The notes under the pieces were generated by a model. That model worked only from the letters and a program-made list of their open reading frames with translations, had not been told where the DNA came from and made no database searches. From Verrucomicrobiota bacterium (GTDB lineage: Bacteria; Verrucomicrobiota; Verrucomicrobiia; Chthoniobacterales; UBA10450), in the NCBI GenBank assembly GCA_003218975.1, contig QHPD01000099.1, positions 1 to 64,000 of the forward strand: a DNA stretch of 64,000 bases, given 5' to 3'. This document shows positions 35,600 to 44,744 of the stretch, one piece after another. A program made the position numbers and the translations under genes. How positions within the stretch are numbered: the first letter of the stretch is position 1; each line of letters starts with the position of its first letter.

Positions 35600-37032
35600 G
35601 TCTTACGGATGGCAATCAGAGTGATGTCGTCATTTTGCGGATGCGAACCGGCAAAGTTGCGCACGTCCTCGATGACTCTTTTTACAATCGCCGGCGCTCC
35701 GCCAGTCGCACTGGCGCGCACCGATTGAGCCATGCGGTCGACGCCAAATTCTTCGCCTTCGCCATTGAGCGCTTCCGTGACGCCATCGGTATAGAGGACG
35801 AGGCAGTCGTCGCGCTCCAAGGGGAGGGCAAAATCGCTCGTCAGTCTATCGAACACGTTTCCGCTGTCAATTCCAACTACCATTCCCGGCGACTTGACCG
35901 GTGTAACAGTTTGCGCCTGGCGTTTGTAAAGCAAGGGCGCATCGTGGCCGGCACGGGCAAGAGTGACGCCGTTGTGCTCGTGGTCCAGAATGAGGTAAGC
36001 CATGCTGATAAACATGTCCTCCTTGATGTCGGGATAAAGTTGCCGGTTCACCTTTCGCAAGACATCGGCCGGAGAGGGATTGCGCGCCGCTTCAGTCCGC
36101 AACACGCTACGGCAAATCGCCATGATCAGGGATGCGGGGACGCCTTTCCCCGATACGTCTGCGATCGCCACGCCGAGCCGTTCGTCATCGACCCGGATGT
36201 AATCGAAATAATCGCCGCTCACTTGGCCAGCTGGGACATTGATACCGCTGATTTGAAACCCGTTAATTGCCGGCGCTTCGGCGGGAAGCAAAATACGCTG
36301 AATATCGCGCGCGATCTCAAGATCGTGATCCAGCCGCTTCTTTTCATTCGCCATCGAGTAGATGATGGCATTGTAGAGGGCGAACGCAGACTGCTCGGCG
36401 ATTGATTTAAAAACAACAAAATCGCCCTGCGAAAACGGCGCGCCGTTGGGACCGTTGGCGACAGCAAGAACACCTAGGTCTTGCTGCCCATAGCGGAGAG
36501 CCGCGGCCATGACCGATTCCGCGCCAAACGCGCTGCCGCGCAATTTCGCTAACTCCGGCGCTTGGGAAAGGTCATTGAAGCAAACCGGCTGTCCCCTCTC
36601 CCAGATGCGACCAAGCATACCTTCGCCCGGAGCAACGGTGTGCGACCGAAGAAAGCTCTCGAGCGTGATGGGCGTAATGGCCGCTTGTTGTAGGATCTGC
36701 GGTGGCACCTCCACGAGGGGAGGGCAGCCTTTGGAGATAAAAGCTGGAGTAAGTCTTGCGCCCGCCCAATCCGTCACGTAAAGCGCGCCGCCATGCGCAT
36801 CCAGAATGCGTGTCGCCCCCTCGACAATAAGGCGGTGTAGTTCACTGGGCCGAATGCTTTCCCTAAAGGCCTCCCCCAGCCCGTGCAAGAAATCGAATAC
36901 GAGAGTTTCCTCGACCTGAATTTCCTCATGTGAGCGCTCGAGCTTCCGAATCTTTCGCGCTTGGAACCAGGCGGTGAAAATCCACCCAGCCACAGACGTA
37001 GCAAGCAGTCCCAAGAGAAGGGTTGGCCACAT
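35596..37032 (-). CDS. membrane-anchored GAF-PP2C (SpoIIE/RsbU-like) phosphatase
   Basis: 478 residues. One N-terminal helix (LLLGLLATSVAGWIFTAWF), a coiled segment, a GAF domain (about 55-215) and a SpoIIE-type PP2C domain (about 245-478) with metal-binding DYFDYIRVDDERLGVAIADV, SGKGVPASLIMA and LYTDGVTEALNGEGEEFGVD, DDITLIAIR. It should dephosphorylate a phosphorylated STAS antagonist, and the STAS protein encoded 14 bases upstream is the obvious substrate. No RsbW-type kinase is adjacent. Coupled with grpE by a four-base overlap. Confidence 0.92.
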   Translation of the reverse strand: MWPTLLLGLLATSVAGWIFTAWFQARKIRKLERSHEEIQVEETLVFDFLHGLGEAFRESIRPSELHRLIVEGATRILDAHGGALYVTDWAGARLTPAFISKGCPPLVEVPPQILQQAAITPITLESFLRSHTVAPGEGMLGRIWERGQPVCFNDLSQAPELAKLRGSAFGAESVMAAALRYGQQDLGVLAVANGPNGAPFSQGDFVVFKSIAEQSAFALYNAIIYSMANEKKRLDHDLEIARDIQRILLPAEAPAINGFQISGINVPAGQVSGDYFDYIRVDDERLGVAIADVSGKGVPASLIMAICRSVLRTEAARNPSPADVLRKVNRQLYPDIKEDMFISMAYLILDHEHNGVTLARAGHDAPLLYKRQAQTVTPVKSPGMVVGIDSGNVFDRLTSDFALPLERDDCLVLYTDGVTEALNGEGEEFGVDRMAQSVRASATGGAPAIVKRVIEDVRNFAGSHPQNDDITLIAIRKT

Positions 37033-37046
37033 GATGCAGGGCCAGC

Positions 37047-37565
37047 TTACTTCGAAGTCGTCTCGTGATGAAGGTCTTCTTTCAGGTACTCGAGAACGTC
37101 CTTAAAGCGAAATAGATTTTCCGGTGACGCTTCACAGAGGGCTTCGTGCGCTTCGAGCATCGTGCCGGCTTGCTCGCGTTTTCTCTCCTCTCGCGAAGTC
37201 TCCCCGCGTTCCAGCGTTTCACATTCGGGCGCGGTCGCGCCATTGGCGCGAATATCGAAGATATGGTCGAGCCCGAGCCCGGAGAGAAGTTCCCGGCTCC
37301 GATTGCCACAACGAACGACATGCAAATGGCCCTGGCCCAGCTCCTTCAGACGCAGCGCCACGCTGGCCATCGTTCCCATGAAGGTCGAATCCATCATCGC
37401 GCAATGCGCCAGATCAACAACAAACTCTCGATAACCGCGATCCAACATCCGGCGAGCGAACTCTTTCAAATTACCGCTGTTTAGGAAACTACCTTTCCCC
37501 TCTACTCTTACCCACACGGTGGGACCGCTTATCCCTACTAGAATCGATGACTCCACGTTCGCCAT
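37047..37565 (-). CDS. STAS-domain protein (anti-anti-sigma factor type)
   Basis: 172 residues from MANVESSILVGISGPT; the track start adds eight. The STAS domain (about 1-105) has the phosphorylatable Ser in MMDSTFMGTMASVAL, the classical SpoIIAA/RsbV site. A C-terminal helical tail of about 65 residues (TLERGETSREERKREQAGTM, FKDVLEYLKEDLHHE) is longer than usual and may mediate contacts. It heads the operon that continues with the GAF-PP2C phosphatase, grpE and dnaJ. Inference: a partner-switch module linked to heat-shock chaperones. Confidence 0.9.
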   Translation of the reverse strand: MANVESSILVGISGPTVWVRVEGKGSFLNSGNLKEFARRMLDRGYREFVVDLAHCAMMDSTFMGTMASVALRLKELGQGHLHVVRCGNRSRELLSGLGLDHIFDIRANGATAPECETLERGETSREERKREQAGTMLEAHEALCEASPENLFRFKDVLEYLKEDLHHETTSK

Positions 37566-37616
37566 AAAAGATACCAGACCCGGCCACAAACTGTCAAACC
37601 TGCGGGCGCTAGCCTC

Positions 37617-38210
37617 TTACTTCCACATGTAGGAGCGATTTTCCGCTACGATCCTGCTATTTTCGATTAATAAACAGCGCCAAGCGATCACTCGCCCGTC
37701 ATCGAAGTAATCGTCGCCAATCACTTTGAATTCTGTCTTGTGAGTGCCGCGCATATTCCGATACGAAATCTCCTGCGCTTGAACGAAGTCGTGCAATTTC
37801 TCCTGACGATATTCCAAGCGAACCGTCACATCGGCGGGACGTTTGGCGCGCCAGAAGAAATCGAAGTAATCGCCGCAGCGTTGACGTTGGTCGAGGCCTG
37901 TCACCGCACCGAAAAGTCGATATTGCCGCTCAAACACGATTTGCGCATCCGCTAGTGTCGCCGTTTTCTGCGTGGGCGCTGCGCTTGAAAGCGCCCCGGG
38001 TGAAAGTTTGCTGGCACTCTGTTGCGCGTGTTCACCGGGTTTCGGAGCCTTTTCGCTCAGAAAGAACAGCTTCGTCTTTCGAAACTCAAAATCTTTGCTC
38101 AACGCCACGGGAAGCGGCGTGACCTTTTCGAGAACCCTAGGTTCGTTCGTCGCCCCGAATAAAGCGTTCGCAGCAATGAGTAAACCAAGCGCTGCGGAAA
38201 TAAACCTCAT
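37617..38210 (-). CDS. exported protein of unknown function
   Basis: About 197 residues from MRFISAALGLLIAANALFGA, a clear signal peptide; the track start 12 codons earlier lacks sense. The mature part is mixed alpha/beta with CGDYFDFFWRAKRPADVTVR, LEYRQEKLHDFVQAQEISY and IAWRCLLIENSRIVAENRSY. The last phrase is typical of small exported Verrucomicrobia proteins, but I do not recognise a named family. Divergent from the exonuclease-ligase gene by about 100 bases. Confidence 0.75.
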   Translation of the reverse strand: MRFISAALGLLIAANALFGATNEPRVLEKVTPLPVALSKDFEFRKTKLFFLSEKAPKPGEHAQQSASKLSPGALSSAAPTQKTATLADAQIVFERQYRLFGAVTGLDQRQRCGDYFDFFWRAKRPADVTVRLEYRQEKLHDFVQAQEISYRNMRGTHKTEFKVIGDDYFDDGRVIAWRCLLIENSRIVAENRSYMWK

Positions 38211-38313
38211 TCCAATAATGAAACCGGTTGATTTGCGAGATGTCAATATGGGGCATACGGACGCCTAAAGTGCGGCTGTTTCGCTTCCCAGGTTTCCCGA
38301 CTACATTTTCTGA

Positions 38314-41025
38314 GTGATTGATGTTCGTTATCAGAGGGGCGTTTATCTGCCGGAGCAGGATTTTTGGCTCGACCCGTGGGATTCAAAACGGCTCGCCTTC
38401 GTCTCGCACGCGCATAGCGATCACATTGCGCCGCATGCGGAGATTATCGTTTCCGAGCCAACTGCTGCGTTGATGCGAAAGCGGCTTCCCGCGATACGAA
38501 CAGAGCATCTCCTCCCGTTTCGTGAACGCCGGACCGTGCGCGGCCTCGATATTATGCTGCTGTCGGCCGGTCACATTTTTGGTTCGTCACAAATGTTCCT
38601 TTTCGCCGATGGTGAAACGCTGCTTTACACCGGCGATTTCAAACTGCGTCGGGGCAAATCCGCCGAGCCGGCGGAATGGCGCCAGGCCGATACGCTCATT
38701 ATGGAAACGACCTTTGGCCTCCCACGCTATCGCTTTCCGCCAACGGAACAGGTCATCGATCAAATCGTCGCGTTCTGCCGCGAAACAATTGAAAACGGCC
38801 AGGTGCCGGTGCTGCTCGGCTACTCGCTGGGCAAGGCGCAAGAGATCTTGTGCTCGCTCGAAGGAGCGGGCCTCACGCCCATGCTGCACGGCTCGGTCTA
38901 TCAGATGACGCGTGTTTACGAGCAGTTCGGCCAATCATTTTGCAAATATGTGCGCTACAAACCGAACGATGTCACCGGCAAAGTTCTCATCTGCCCGCCA
39001 AGCACAAATGGGTCGCGCTTGCTGGAAAAAATTCCGCGCAAACGCGTCGCGATGCTCAGTGGCTGGGCAGTCGAACCAAATGCAATATATCGTTACCGGG
39101 TCGATGCCGCATTCCCTCTGTCCGATCACGCTGACTACAACGACTTAGTCCGCTATGTCGATCTAGTTCGACCCAAGCGCGTCCTTACTCTCCACGGATT
39201 CGCTGCCGAATTTGCCCGCGACTTACGCGAGCGAGGCCTCGAAGCGTGGGCGCTAAATGTGGAAAACCAGATGGATTTGCAGCTAAACTCTCCGCAGCCC
39301 GGAAAGCTCGCGGCGACCGCGCTTCCGCAGACGCAGGACGGGGCGTTTGTTCCTTCCGAATCCGAATTTTGGGCATTCGCGAAAGTAGGAGAAAAAATCG
39401 CAGCCACTGCGGCAAAGCTGGAGAAGATCAGTCTACTTTCAGATTATCTGCGGACACTTGATCATAAGCGGCTCTCGCTAGCGGCGACTTACTTCACTGG
39501 AAGAGCTTTCCCACAGAGCTATCTCCGCACCTTGCAGGTGGGCGGCTCCATTATCTACCGCGCAATCATGGCGGCAGCGAAGCTGAATGAGGCAGAATTT
39601 CGCCGCATTGCTCATAGCCACGGAGACGCCGGAAAAACGGCATTTGAAGCGCTCGATGGACGAACCCAGCCCAAGCCATTCACGCTTTGCCAGTCGCGCG
39701 ATTTCTTTGAGGCGCTGCAGAAAGCCCGGGGCCCAGTTGCCAAAATCGACCTGTTACAATCGCAACTGGCCAGGCTTTCCGCGTTGGAGGGTCAGTATTT
39801 GGTAAAAATTCTCAGCGGAGATCTGCGCATCGGTTTGCGAGAAGGATTGGTAGAAGAAGCAATTGCTCGCGCGTTCGAGGCGCCGCTGGATCAGGTGAAG
39901 CAAGCCAACATGCTCCTGGGCGATATCGGGGCGGCGGCCGTTCTCGGTCTTCGAAAAGAATTGCATCGCGCGGAATTGTCGATCTTTCGCCCGATCAAGT
40001 GCATGCTGGCCAGGCCCGAGCCGACCGCCGAAGCGATCTGGGAACGATTTGCCGACCAAAAATCTCCACTCGTTTATGCAGAAGACAAGTTTGACGGTAT
40101 TCGCGGGCAACTTCATCGCGACGCGAGCCGCGTGGAAATTTTCTCGCGAGACCTCAAACGAATCACTGATCAATTTCCCGAACTATCCGAGCGAGCACGT
40201 GGCTTCGATGTCGATCTTATCCTCGACGGCGAAATCATCGCCTTTGAGGACGGGCGCAGGTTGACGTTTTTCGATTTGCAAAAGCGGCTCGGTCGCAAAA
40301 CCGACGGTCCAGATCTGTTCCCCACGTCAACTGCGGAAGTGCCAGTTGTCTTCGTCGCATTCGATCTGCTTTGGTTGAACGGCCGATCGCTGTTGAAAAC
40401 GCAATTGCGCGAACGGCGCGAACTACTGCGCGATTTAAAAGTACCGGCACAATTTCAGATCTCGGAAGTTTTTCCGGCACGTTCTGCCGGGGAGATCGAA
40501 CGAATCTTCCGGCACGCGCGTCGCCGTTTGAATGAAGGGATCATGGTCAAAGACCCGGAGAGCTTTTATTTGCCTGGAAGTCGCGGGATGGTTTGGTTCA
40601 AGTTAAAGAAAGAGTTGGCCACGCTGGATGTGGTGGTTGTGGGGGCAGAGCTCGGCCACGGCAAACGCAATCGTGTCTTGAGCGATTACACATTCGCGGT
40701 GCGCGACAAGGCCACCGGCGAACTTTTGCCCATCGGCAAAGCCTACAGCGGATTGACTGACGCGGAAATCGCGGAATTAACCGAGCACTTCAAACAAAAT
40801 ACTACCGCTGTTCATGGCCAATACCGGGAAGTGAAACCGGATGTCGTGCTCGAGGTCGCATTTAATTCGATCCAGCGTAGCACGCGCCACGCGAGTGGAT
40901 TCGCGCTGCGTTTCCCAAGAATTAAAGCCATTCGGCGCGATAAAAATGCCGATTCCATCGATACACTCGAATACGTTCGGGAACTGGCGGCGCAGTATGC
41001 AAAATCATCTGTCGATTCCTACTAG
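38314..41025 (+). CDS. fused ligase-associated exonuclease (MBL fold) and ATP-dependent DNA ligase
   Basis: 903 residues starting at GTG. Residues 1-335 are a metallo-beta-lactamase/beta-CASP-like nuclease: HAHSDH at 32-37, LLSAGHIFGSSQM, TGDFK, METTFG, SGWAV and LSDHADYNDL. This is the type usually encoded as a separate 'DNA ligase-associated exonuclease' (TIGR04122). Residues 345-560 match DNA_ligase_A_N. Residues 570-903 are an ATP-dependent ligase with adenylation Lys K592 in EDKFDGIRGQLH, LDGEIIAFE, AFDLLWLNG, EGIMVKDPES, WFKLKKE and an OB domain. In many bacteria the two enzymes are neighbours with a helicase and phosphoesterase; here they are one protein, implying end cleaning and sealing in one step. 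Helicase and phosphoesterase genes are not nearby. Confidence 0.93.
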   Translation: MIDVRYQRGVYLPEQDFWLDPWDSKRLAFVSHAHSDHIAPHAEIIVSEPTAALMRKRLPAIRTEHLLPFRERRTVRGLDIMLLSAGHIFGSSQMFLFADGETLLYTGDFKLRRGKSAEPAEWRQADTLIMETTFGLPRYRFPPTEQVIDQIVAFCRETIENGQVPVLLGYSLGKAQEILCSLEGAGLTPMLHGSVYQMTRVYEQFGQSFCKYVRYKPNDVTGKVLICPPSTNGSRLLEKIPRKRVAMLSGWAVEPNAIYRYRVDAAFPLSDHADYNDLVRYVDLVRPKRVLTLHGFAAEFARDLRERGLEAWALNVENQMDLQLNSPQPGKLAATALPQTQDGAFVPSESEFWAFAKVGEKIAATAAKLEKISLLSDYLRTLDHKRLSLAATYFTGRAFPQSYLRTLQVGGSIIYRAIMAAAKLNEAEFRRIAHSHGDAGKTAFEALDGRTQPKPFTLCQSRDFFEALQKARGPVAKIDLLQSQLARLSALEGQYLVKILSGDLRIGLREGLVEEAIARAFEAPLDQVKQANMLLGDIGAAAVLGLRKELHRAELSIFRPIKCMLARPEPTAEAIWERFADQKSPLVYAEDKFDGIRGQLHRDASRVEIFSRDLKRITDQFPELSERARGFDVDLILDGEIIAFEDGRRLTFFDLQKRLGRKTDGPDLFPTSTAEVPVVFVAFDLLWLNGRSLLKTQLRERRELLRDLKVPAQFQISEVFPARSAGEIERIFRHARRRLNEGIMVKDPESFYLPGSRGMVWFKLKKELATLDVVVVGAELGHGKRNRVLSDYTFAVRDKATGELLPIGKAYSGLTDAEIAELTEHFKQNTTAVHGQYREVKPDVVLEVAFNSIQRSTRHASGFALRFPRIKAIRRDKNADSIDTLEYVRELAAQYAKSSVDSY

Positions 41026-41065
41026 TTCTTGTGTAACCCGACAGATGACTATCGGATCAAGTCGC

Positions 41066-41260
41066 TCAATGCGCTGGCGTCGACGGCGGATTCGTGGGTT
41101 TCACGATAACGGTCTCGACCTGGTTGCGACGCCAGCGTTGAACGTTGGCATAAACAGCCAGCAGCGCCATTGACGAGAGGATGATCAGCAGTAAGACCAC
41201 GGCGGCCTTGGAAACTCGTAGCTGACCCGGTTTGTCGCTAGCCGGATGAGTCGGATTCAC
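41066..41260 (-). CDS. small single-helix membrane protein
   Basis: 64 residues starting at GTG: hydrophilic head, one helix (AAVVLLLIILSSMALLAVYA), then a basic patch (NVQRWRRNQVET) and a Pro-rich tail. No Shine-Dalgarno sequence and no family recognised, but composition and topology are protein-like. It converges on the ligase gene. The next 170 bases (41261-41430) contain a short palindrome (CTGCCTCTGGCAGGCAG) and nothing else that I can identify. Confidence 0.5.
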   Translation of the reverse strand: MNPTHPASDKPGQLRVSKAAVVLLLIILSSMALLAVYANVQRWRRNQVETVIVKPTNPPSTPAH

Positions 41261-41430
41261 GTTGGAAATATCGGTGTCGCCAAACCTGCCTCTGGCAGGC
41301 AGCTACTTCAAGCCAGATCCATCATGTAGGAACAATCACGCGAGTCGAAGGGGCTGGGCGATCCAGCCAGTTCAATAAATCGGCGGCCCTCCGGGCGCGA
41401 AAGCGGATCGATCTTACGCGCGCAAACAAC

Positions 41431-42042
41431 TCACTCGAACTCTAATGCCGCGATCGCGTCCATGATGCGCTGACTCAGTCCTCCGTAGGTGTCCTTCCCT
41501 CGCAGCTCCACGTCGGCCGGCGAAAAAAGAATCGGCTTCCCAATCACGATTGTGATTGGCCTGAGACGCAACCCACCGCCCCGCGGCAAAGCTTCGTGCG
41601 CGCCAAAGATTCGCATCGGCACCACCGGAGCGAGCGTTTTCGCAATCACGAGACCTAATCCTGGCTCGGCGGGCTGCAGATTACCGTCGAGTGTTCGCGA
41701 ACCTTCTGGAAAAACCAGCGCAGCGTTTCCTGATTTTAGGATGTTGATTACGGCCTTGAGCGCACTGCGGTCAACTCCCTCCTGATTAACCGGGATCACG
41801 TTCAATTTTGGCAACAGCCAGCCTAGCAATGGCACGTCCAGCAGCGTTTTGCGCGCCAGAAAATAAATTGCCCGATCGCATGTGATTCCGGCGAGCGGTG
41901 GATCGAGATAACTCTGGTGGTTCATCGCTAGAATCACCGGGCCGCTTTGAATCATGCGCTCTCGGTGAACTACTCGAAAACGAAAAAGCAACCCGGAAAC
42001 CAGGCGAGAAAGCTGGTACCCGAGCCAGTAATAAATGTTCAT
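41431..42042 (-). CDS. plsC: 1-acyl-sn-glycerol-3-phosphate acyltransferase (PlsC family)
   Basis: About 203 residues from ATG at 42042 (MNIYYWLGYQLSRLVSG); the track start is a TTG inside cmk. Hydrophobic N-terminus, catalytic HX4D motif NHQSYLD, ARKTLLDVPLLGWLLPKLN, FPEGSRTLDGNLQPAEPGLG (motif III), VVPMRIFGA (motif IV). It acylates lysophosphatidic acid to phosphatidic acid at the membrane. It is the last gene of the aroA-cmk-plsC unit, an order also seen in other bacteria. Confidence 0.9.
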   Translation of the reverse strand: MNIYYWLGYQLSRLVSGLLFRFRVVHRERMIQSGPVILAMNHQSYLDPPLAGITCDRAIYFLARKTLLDVPLLGWLLPKLNVIPVNQEGVDRSALKAVINILKSGNAALVFPEGSRTLDGNLQPAEPGLGLVIAKTLAPVVPMRIFGAHEALPRGGGLRLRPITIVIGKPILFSPADVELRGKDTYGGLSQRIMDAIAALEFE

Positions 42043-42061
42043 TGAAGCGGGAACGATTTTG

Positions 42062-42712
42062 CTAAATCGACAGACCAATTTGCCTTAGCCGCGCAATGAT
42101 CTCGTTGACCACTCCTTCAATCGTAAGATGCGAAGTGTCGATGATCTGAGCATCCTTCGCGACGATCAGCGGTGAGATCGGCCGCGATGAATCAGCGCGG
42201 TCGCGCATGATAATTTCGTCGCGCTGCCCCTCTGCGGCGCGCCGGCGCAGCCGCACCTCGGGCGAAGCATCGACGTAAAACTTATAGGGAGTCTTCGGAA
42301 AAACGACCGAGCCGATGTCGCGTCCTTCGACAACCAAATCATTATACCGCGCGTACTGACGCATGTTTTGCACGACAATTTTGCGGACGCGTGGGATGCT
42401 GCTGACACGGGAAACATTTTTGTTCACGCGATCGTCACGCAAATGCTCCGATGGATCGACATCATCGATCACGATGTGCGACTCGTTATTTTGGAGGCGG
42501 CAACTGATCCGCGCGGCTTCGGCGGTTTGTGCGATGCGCTCAGTGTCTCTGCCATCAATTCCTTTCTGCAGAGCATCCCAGGTGATGGCTCGATAGATCG
42601 CGCCAGAATTGACATAGGCAAACCCAAGCCGTCGGGCAAGCTCCCGCGCAACACTGCTCTTCCCCGACGCGGCCGGACCATCAATGGCGACGACCCGATG
42701 AATGTGTCCCAT
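42062..42712 (-). CDS. cmk: cytidylate kinase
   Basis: 216 residues: P-loop DGPAASGKSSVARELARRLG at about 10-29, YVNSGAIYRAITW (CMP site), VEGRDIGSVVFP and FYVDASPEVRLRRRAAEG. This is the canonical monomeric Cmk that phosphorylates CMP and dCMP. It follows aroA by 23 bases and precedes plsC by 19. Length and motifs normal. Confidence 0.96.
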   Translation of the reverse strand: MGHIHRVVAIDGPAASGKSSVARELARRLGFAYVNSGAIYRAITWDALQKGIDGRDTERIAQTAEAARISCRLQNNESHIVIDDVDPSEHLRDDRVNKNVSRVSSIPRVRKIVVQNMRQYARYNDLVVEGRDIGSVVFPKTPYKFYVDASPEVRLRRRAAEGQRDEIIMRDRADSSRPISPLIVAKDAQIIDTSHLTIEGVVNEIIARLRQIGLSI

Positions 42713-42735
42713 CTGTCTTAACCCACCTCGCGTGG

Positions 42736-44088
42736 CTATGCTTCCTCGACTGGAGCGGGGCTGAGCGAGCCGATTACAGGGGTGCTGATCTGCATCCGTT
42801 TCGGGTTGGTAAACTCCTCGAGCACGGTTTCGAATCGCGGATAGGATTCGCGAATACAGTCGGCGTCCTGCACGATGGTTTCGCCTTCAGCAAATAAACC
42901 CGCGATGCCAAACGCCATGGCGATGCGGTGATCGCCAAAACTCGCGACGCGCGCGCCGTGAAGCGGCGCCGGACCATAAATTTCGAGGCCATCAGTCAGC
43001 TCGGAGACTTGCGCGCCCATCGTCCGCAAATTGTGTGCGATCGCAGCGATGCGATCGGTTTCCTTGACGCGCAGTTCTCCGGCATGGCGAATGATAGTTT
43101 TGCCATCTGCAAGCGCGCCGGCAACCGCCAGTATCGGCAGTTCATCAATGAGCTGCGGCACTTCTCTGCCTTGAATCACTGTACCTTTGAGAGGAAAACC
43201 GGTGACTTCGACGATCCCCCGCGGTTCCAGTTGATCGACGTCTTCGATGGCCTCGCGCACTTGCGCACCCATTCGCAGCAGAACGCCAAGCAACGCTGTG
43301 CGCGTGTTGTTTAAACCCACGTCGCGCACGAGCAAGTGACCTCGCGGTTGGACCGCCGCCGCGACTAACCAAAACGCAGCCGAGGAAATGTCCCCGGGGA
43401 TTGTAAAATCCCGCGACTCGGGAACCTGATCGCCGAAGACTGTGACAGTGTCATTCTCATCCTTCACCGTGCGAACGAGAAAATAATTAAGCATCAGCTC
43501 CGTATGGTTTCGTGTCGGAACAGGCTCTTCGACGGTGGTTTTGCCCTTCGCAAACAGCCCCGCGAGCAGCAAGGCGCTTTTGACCTGCGCGCTGGCAACC
43601 GGCAAACCATAACGAATTCCGCGTAACGAGCCGCCATGAATGCGCAGGGGCGGCGTTTCTTCCGGGCCTTCAGCAACAATGTTGGCCCCCATTTTACCCA
43701 GCGGCGCGATCACGCGGTCCATCGGACGCCGAGAGAGTCTAGCATCACCCACCAGCCGGCTCTCGAAGGTCTGTCCCGCGAGGAGCCCGGCCAGAAGCCG
43801 CATGGTCGTCCCAGAATTTCCGCAGTCGATTTCTTTCTTCGGCGGGGTTAGCACGCGCTTTTTTCCATGCACAATCAGCGTATCCGGCTCGGGTTGTTCG
43901 ATCCTGACGCCCAAAGTGCGCAGGGCGTTCACCGTATGCATGCAGTCCTCGCTTGGAAGAAATCCACGCAGCGTGCATACGCCGTTGGACAAAGCAGCAA
44001 TAATCACGGCGCGATGCGAAATGCTTTTATCCCCCGGGACAGTGATTTCGAGATCGATTCGGGGCGCTCGTTTGACCCGTAATTCCAT
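42736..44088 (-). CDS. aroA: 3-phosphoshikimate 1-carboxyvinyltransferase (EPSP synthase)
   Basis: 450 residues from ATG at 44088 (MELRVKRAPRIDLEI). Motifs: PGDKSISHRAVIIAALSNG, GNSGTTMRLLAGLLAGQ (PEP/shikimate-3-phosphate loop), RLSRRPMDRVIAPL, and ELRVKETDRIAAIAHNLRTMG with SFGDHRIAMAFGIAGL near the C-terminus. It catalyses the sixth step of the shikimate pathway. The loop GNSGTTMR together with GASxSGL-type substitutions was not analysed for inhibitor class. First gene of aroA-cmk-plsC. Confidence 0.96.
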   Translation of the reverse strand: MELRVKRAPRIDLEITVPGDKSISHRAVIIAALSNGVCTLRGFLPSEDCMHTVNALRTLGVRIEQPEPDTLIVHGKKRVLTPPKKEIDCGNSGTTMRLLAGLLAGQTFESRLVGDARLSRRPMDRVIAPLGKMGANIVAEGPEETPPLRIHGGSLRGIRYGLPVASAQVKSALLLAGLFAKGKTTVEEPVPTRNHTELMLNYFLVRTVKDENDTVTVFGDQVPESRDFTIPGDISSAAFWLVAAAVQPRGHLLVRDVGLNNTRTALLGVLLRMGAQVREAIEDVDQLEPRGIVEVTGFPLKGTVIQGREVPQLIDELPILAVAGALADGKTIIRHAGELRVKETDRIAAIAHNLRTMGAQVSELTDGLEIYGPAPLHGARVASFGDHRIAMAFGIAGLFAEGETIVQDADCIRESYPRFETVLEEFTNPKRMQISTPVIGSLSPAPVEEA

Positions 44089-44214
44089 AGCCAATGAACG
44101 GAAAGCGATATTAGATGCTGGTACTCGATAAAAACAGCGCTGCGCTAATTCAGTATCCAGTATCTAGCACCTAGCATCAGCCGCAACCCCAAGAGCAATC
44201 CGGCAGCAAACCAG

Positions 44215-44601
44215 TTACGGCACCAAAAAGATTTTGTCGGTGTACGGGTCTTTCACTTCCGTTCCTGGGGGAAATCCTTCCACGTCGACGTACTTGCCGG
44301 GCGAATAAGGGCTTTCCACCAAGTGCGGTTTGCCAGGAACTGGAATTCCGTAGGGATAATCTCCCTTTGCCACCTTCGTCGGAGCGGCCGTGGGCGGAGG
44401 CGATGCGGGCCCCTCTTCTCGGGGCGGAGCGGGCTGGGCGGGTCCGTTCGGATTGAACGGCTGTTGTGGCGGGGGATACTCCCCGGGCGCGGTTGGCGGA
44501 TAATTTGCGACGCGATGCCGGGTGGGTTGCGGTGGTGGTTCTTCGGAACACGCCGCGACGAGGAACATGGTGAGCAGGGCAAGCAACACTAAGAATCTCA
44601 T
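44215..44601 (-). CDS. proline-rich lipoprotein
   Basis: About 128 residues from MRFLVLLALLTMFLVAACSE, with lipobox VAAC, so it is probably a lipid-anchored envelope protein; the track start is 16 codons too early. A Pro-rich spacer of about 60 residues is followed by a conserved-looking tail (YPYGIPVPGKPHLVESPYSP to VKDPYTDKIFLVP) that resembles short 'GxxVxDPYTGKxFxVP' tails of small verrucomicrobial lipoproteins. Function unknown. The 120 bases between this gene and aroA contain CAGTATCCAGTATCTAGCAC, a degenerate simple repeat. Confidence 0.8.
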   Translation of the reverse strand: MRFLVLLALLTMFLVAACSEEPPPQPTRHRVANYPPTAPGEYPPPQQPFNPNGPAQPAPPREEGPASPPPTAAPTKVAKGDYPYGIPVPGKPHLVESPYSPGKYVDVEGFPPGTEVKDPYTDKIFLVP

Positions 44602-44744
44602 AAATGGAAAGCTGTCATAAACCGTATCCACAGTTCCACTCGTTGCCAATCAATAAATCGTTTTCTCCTTTAACCGGCGTTGCGCTGGCGAAGATCAATA
44701 TCAATACGATGATGGAGCGGTCTTGATCCGAATCCAAAGAGAAG

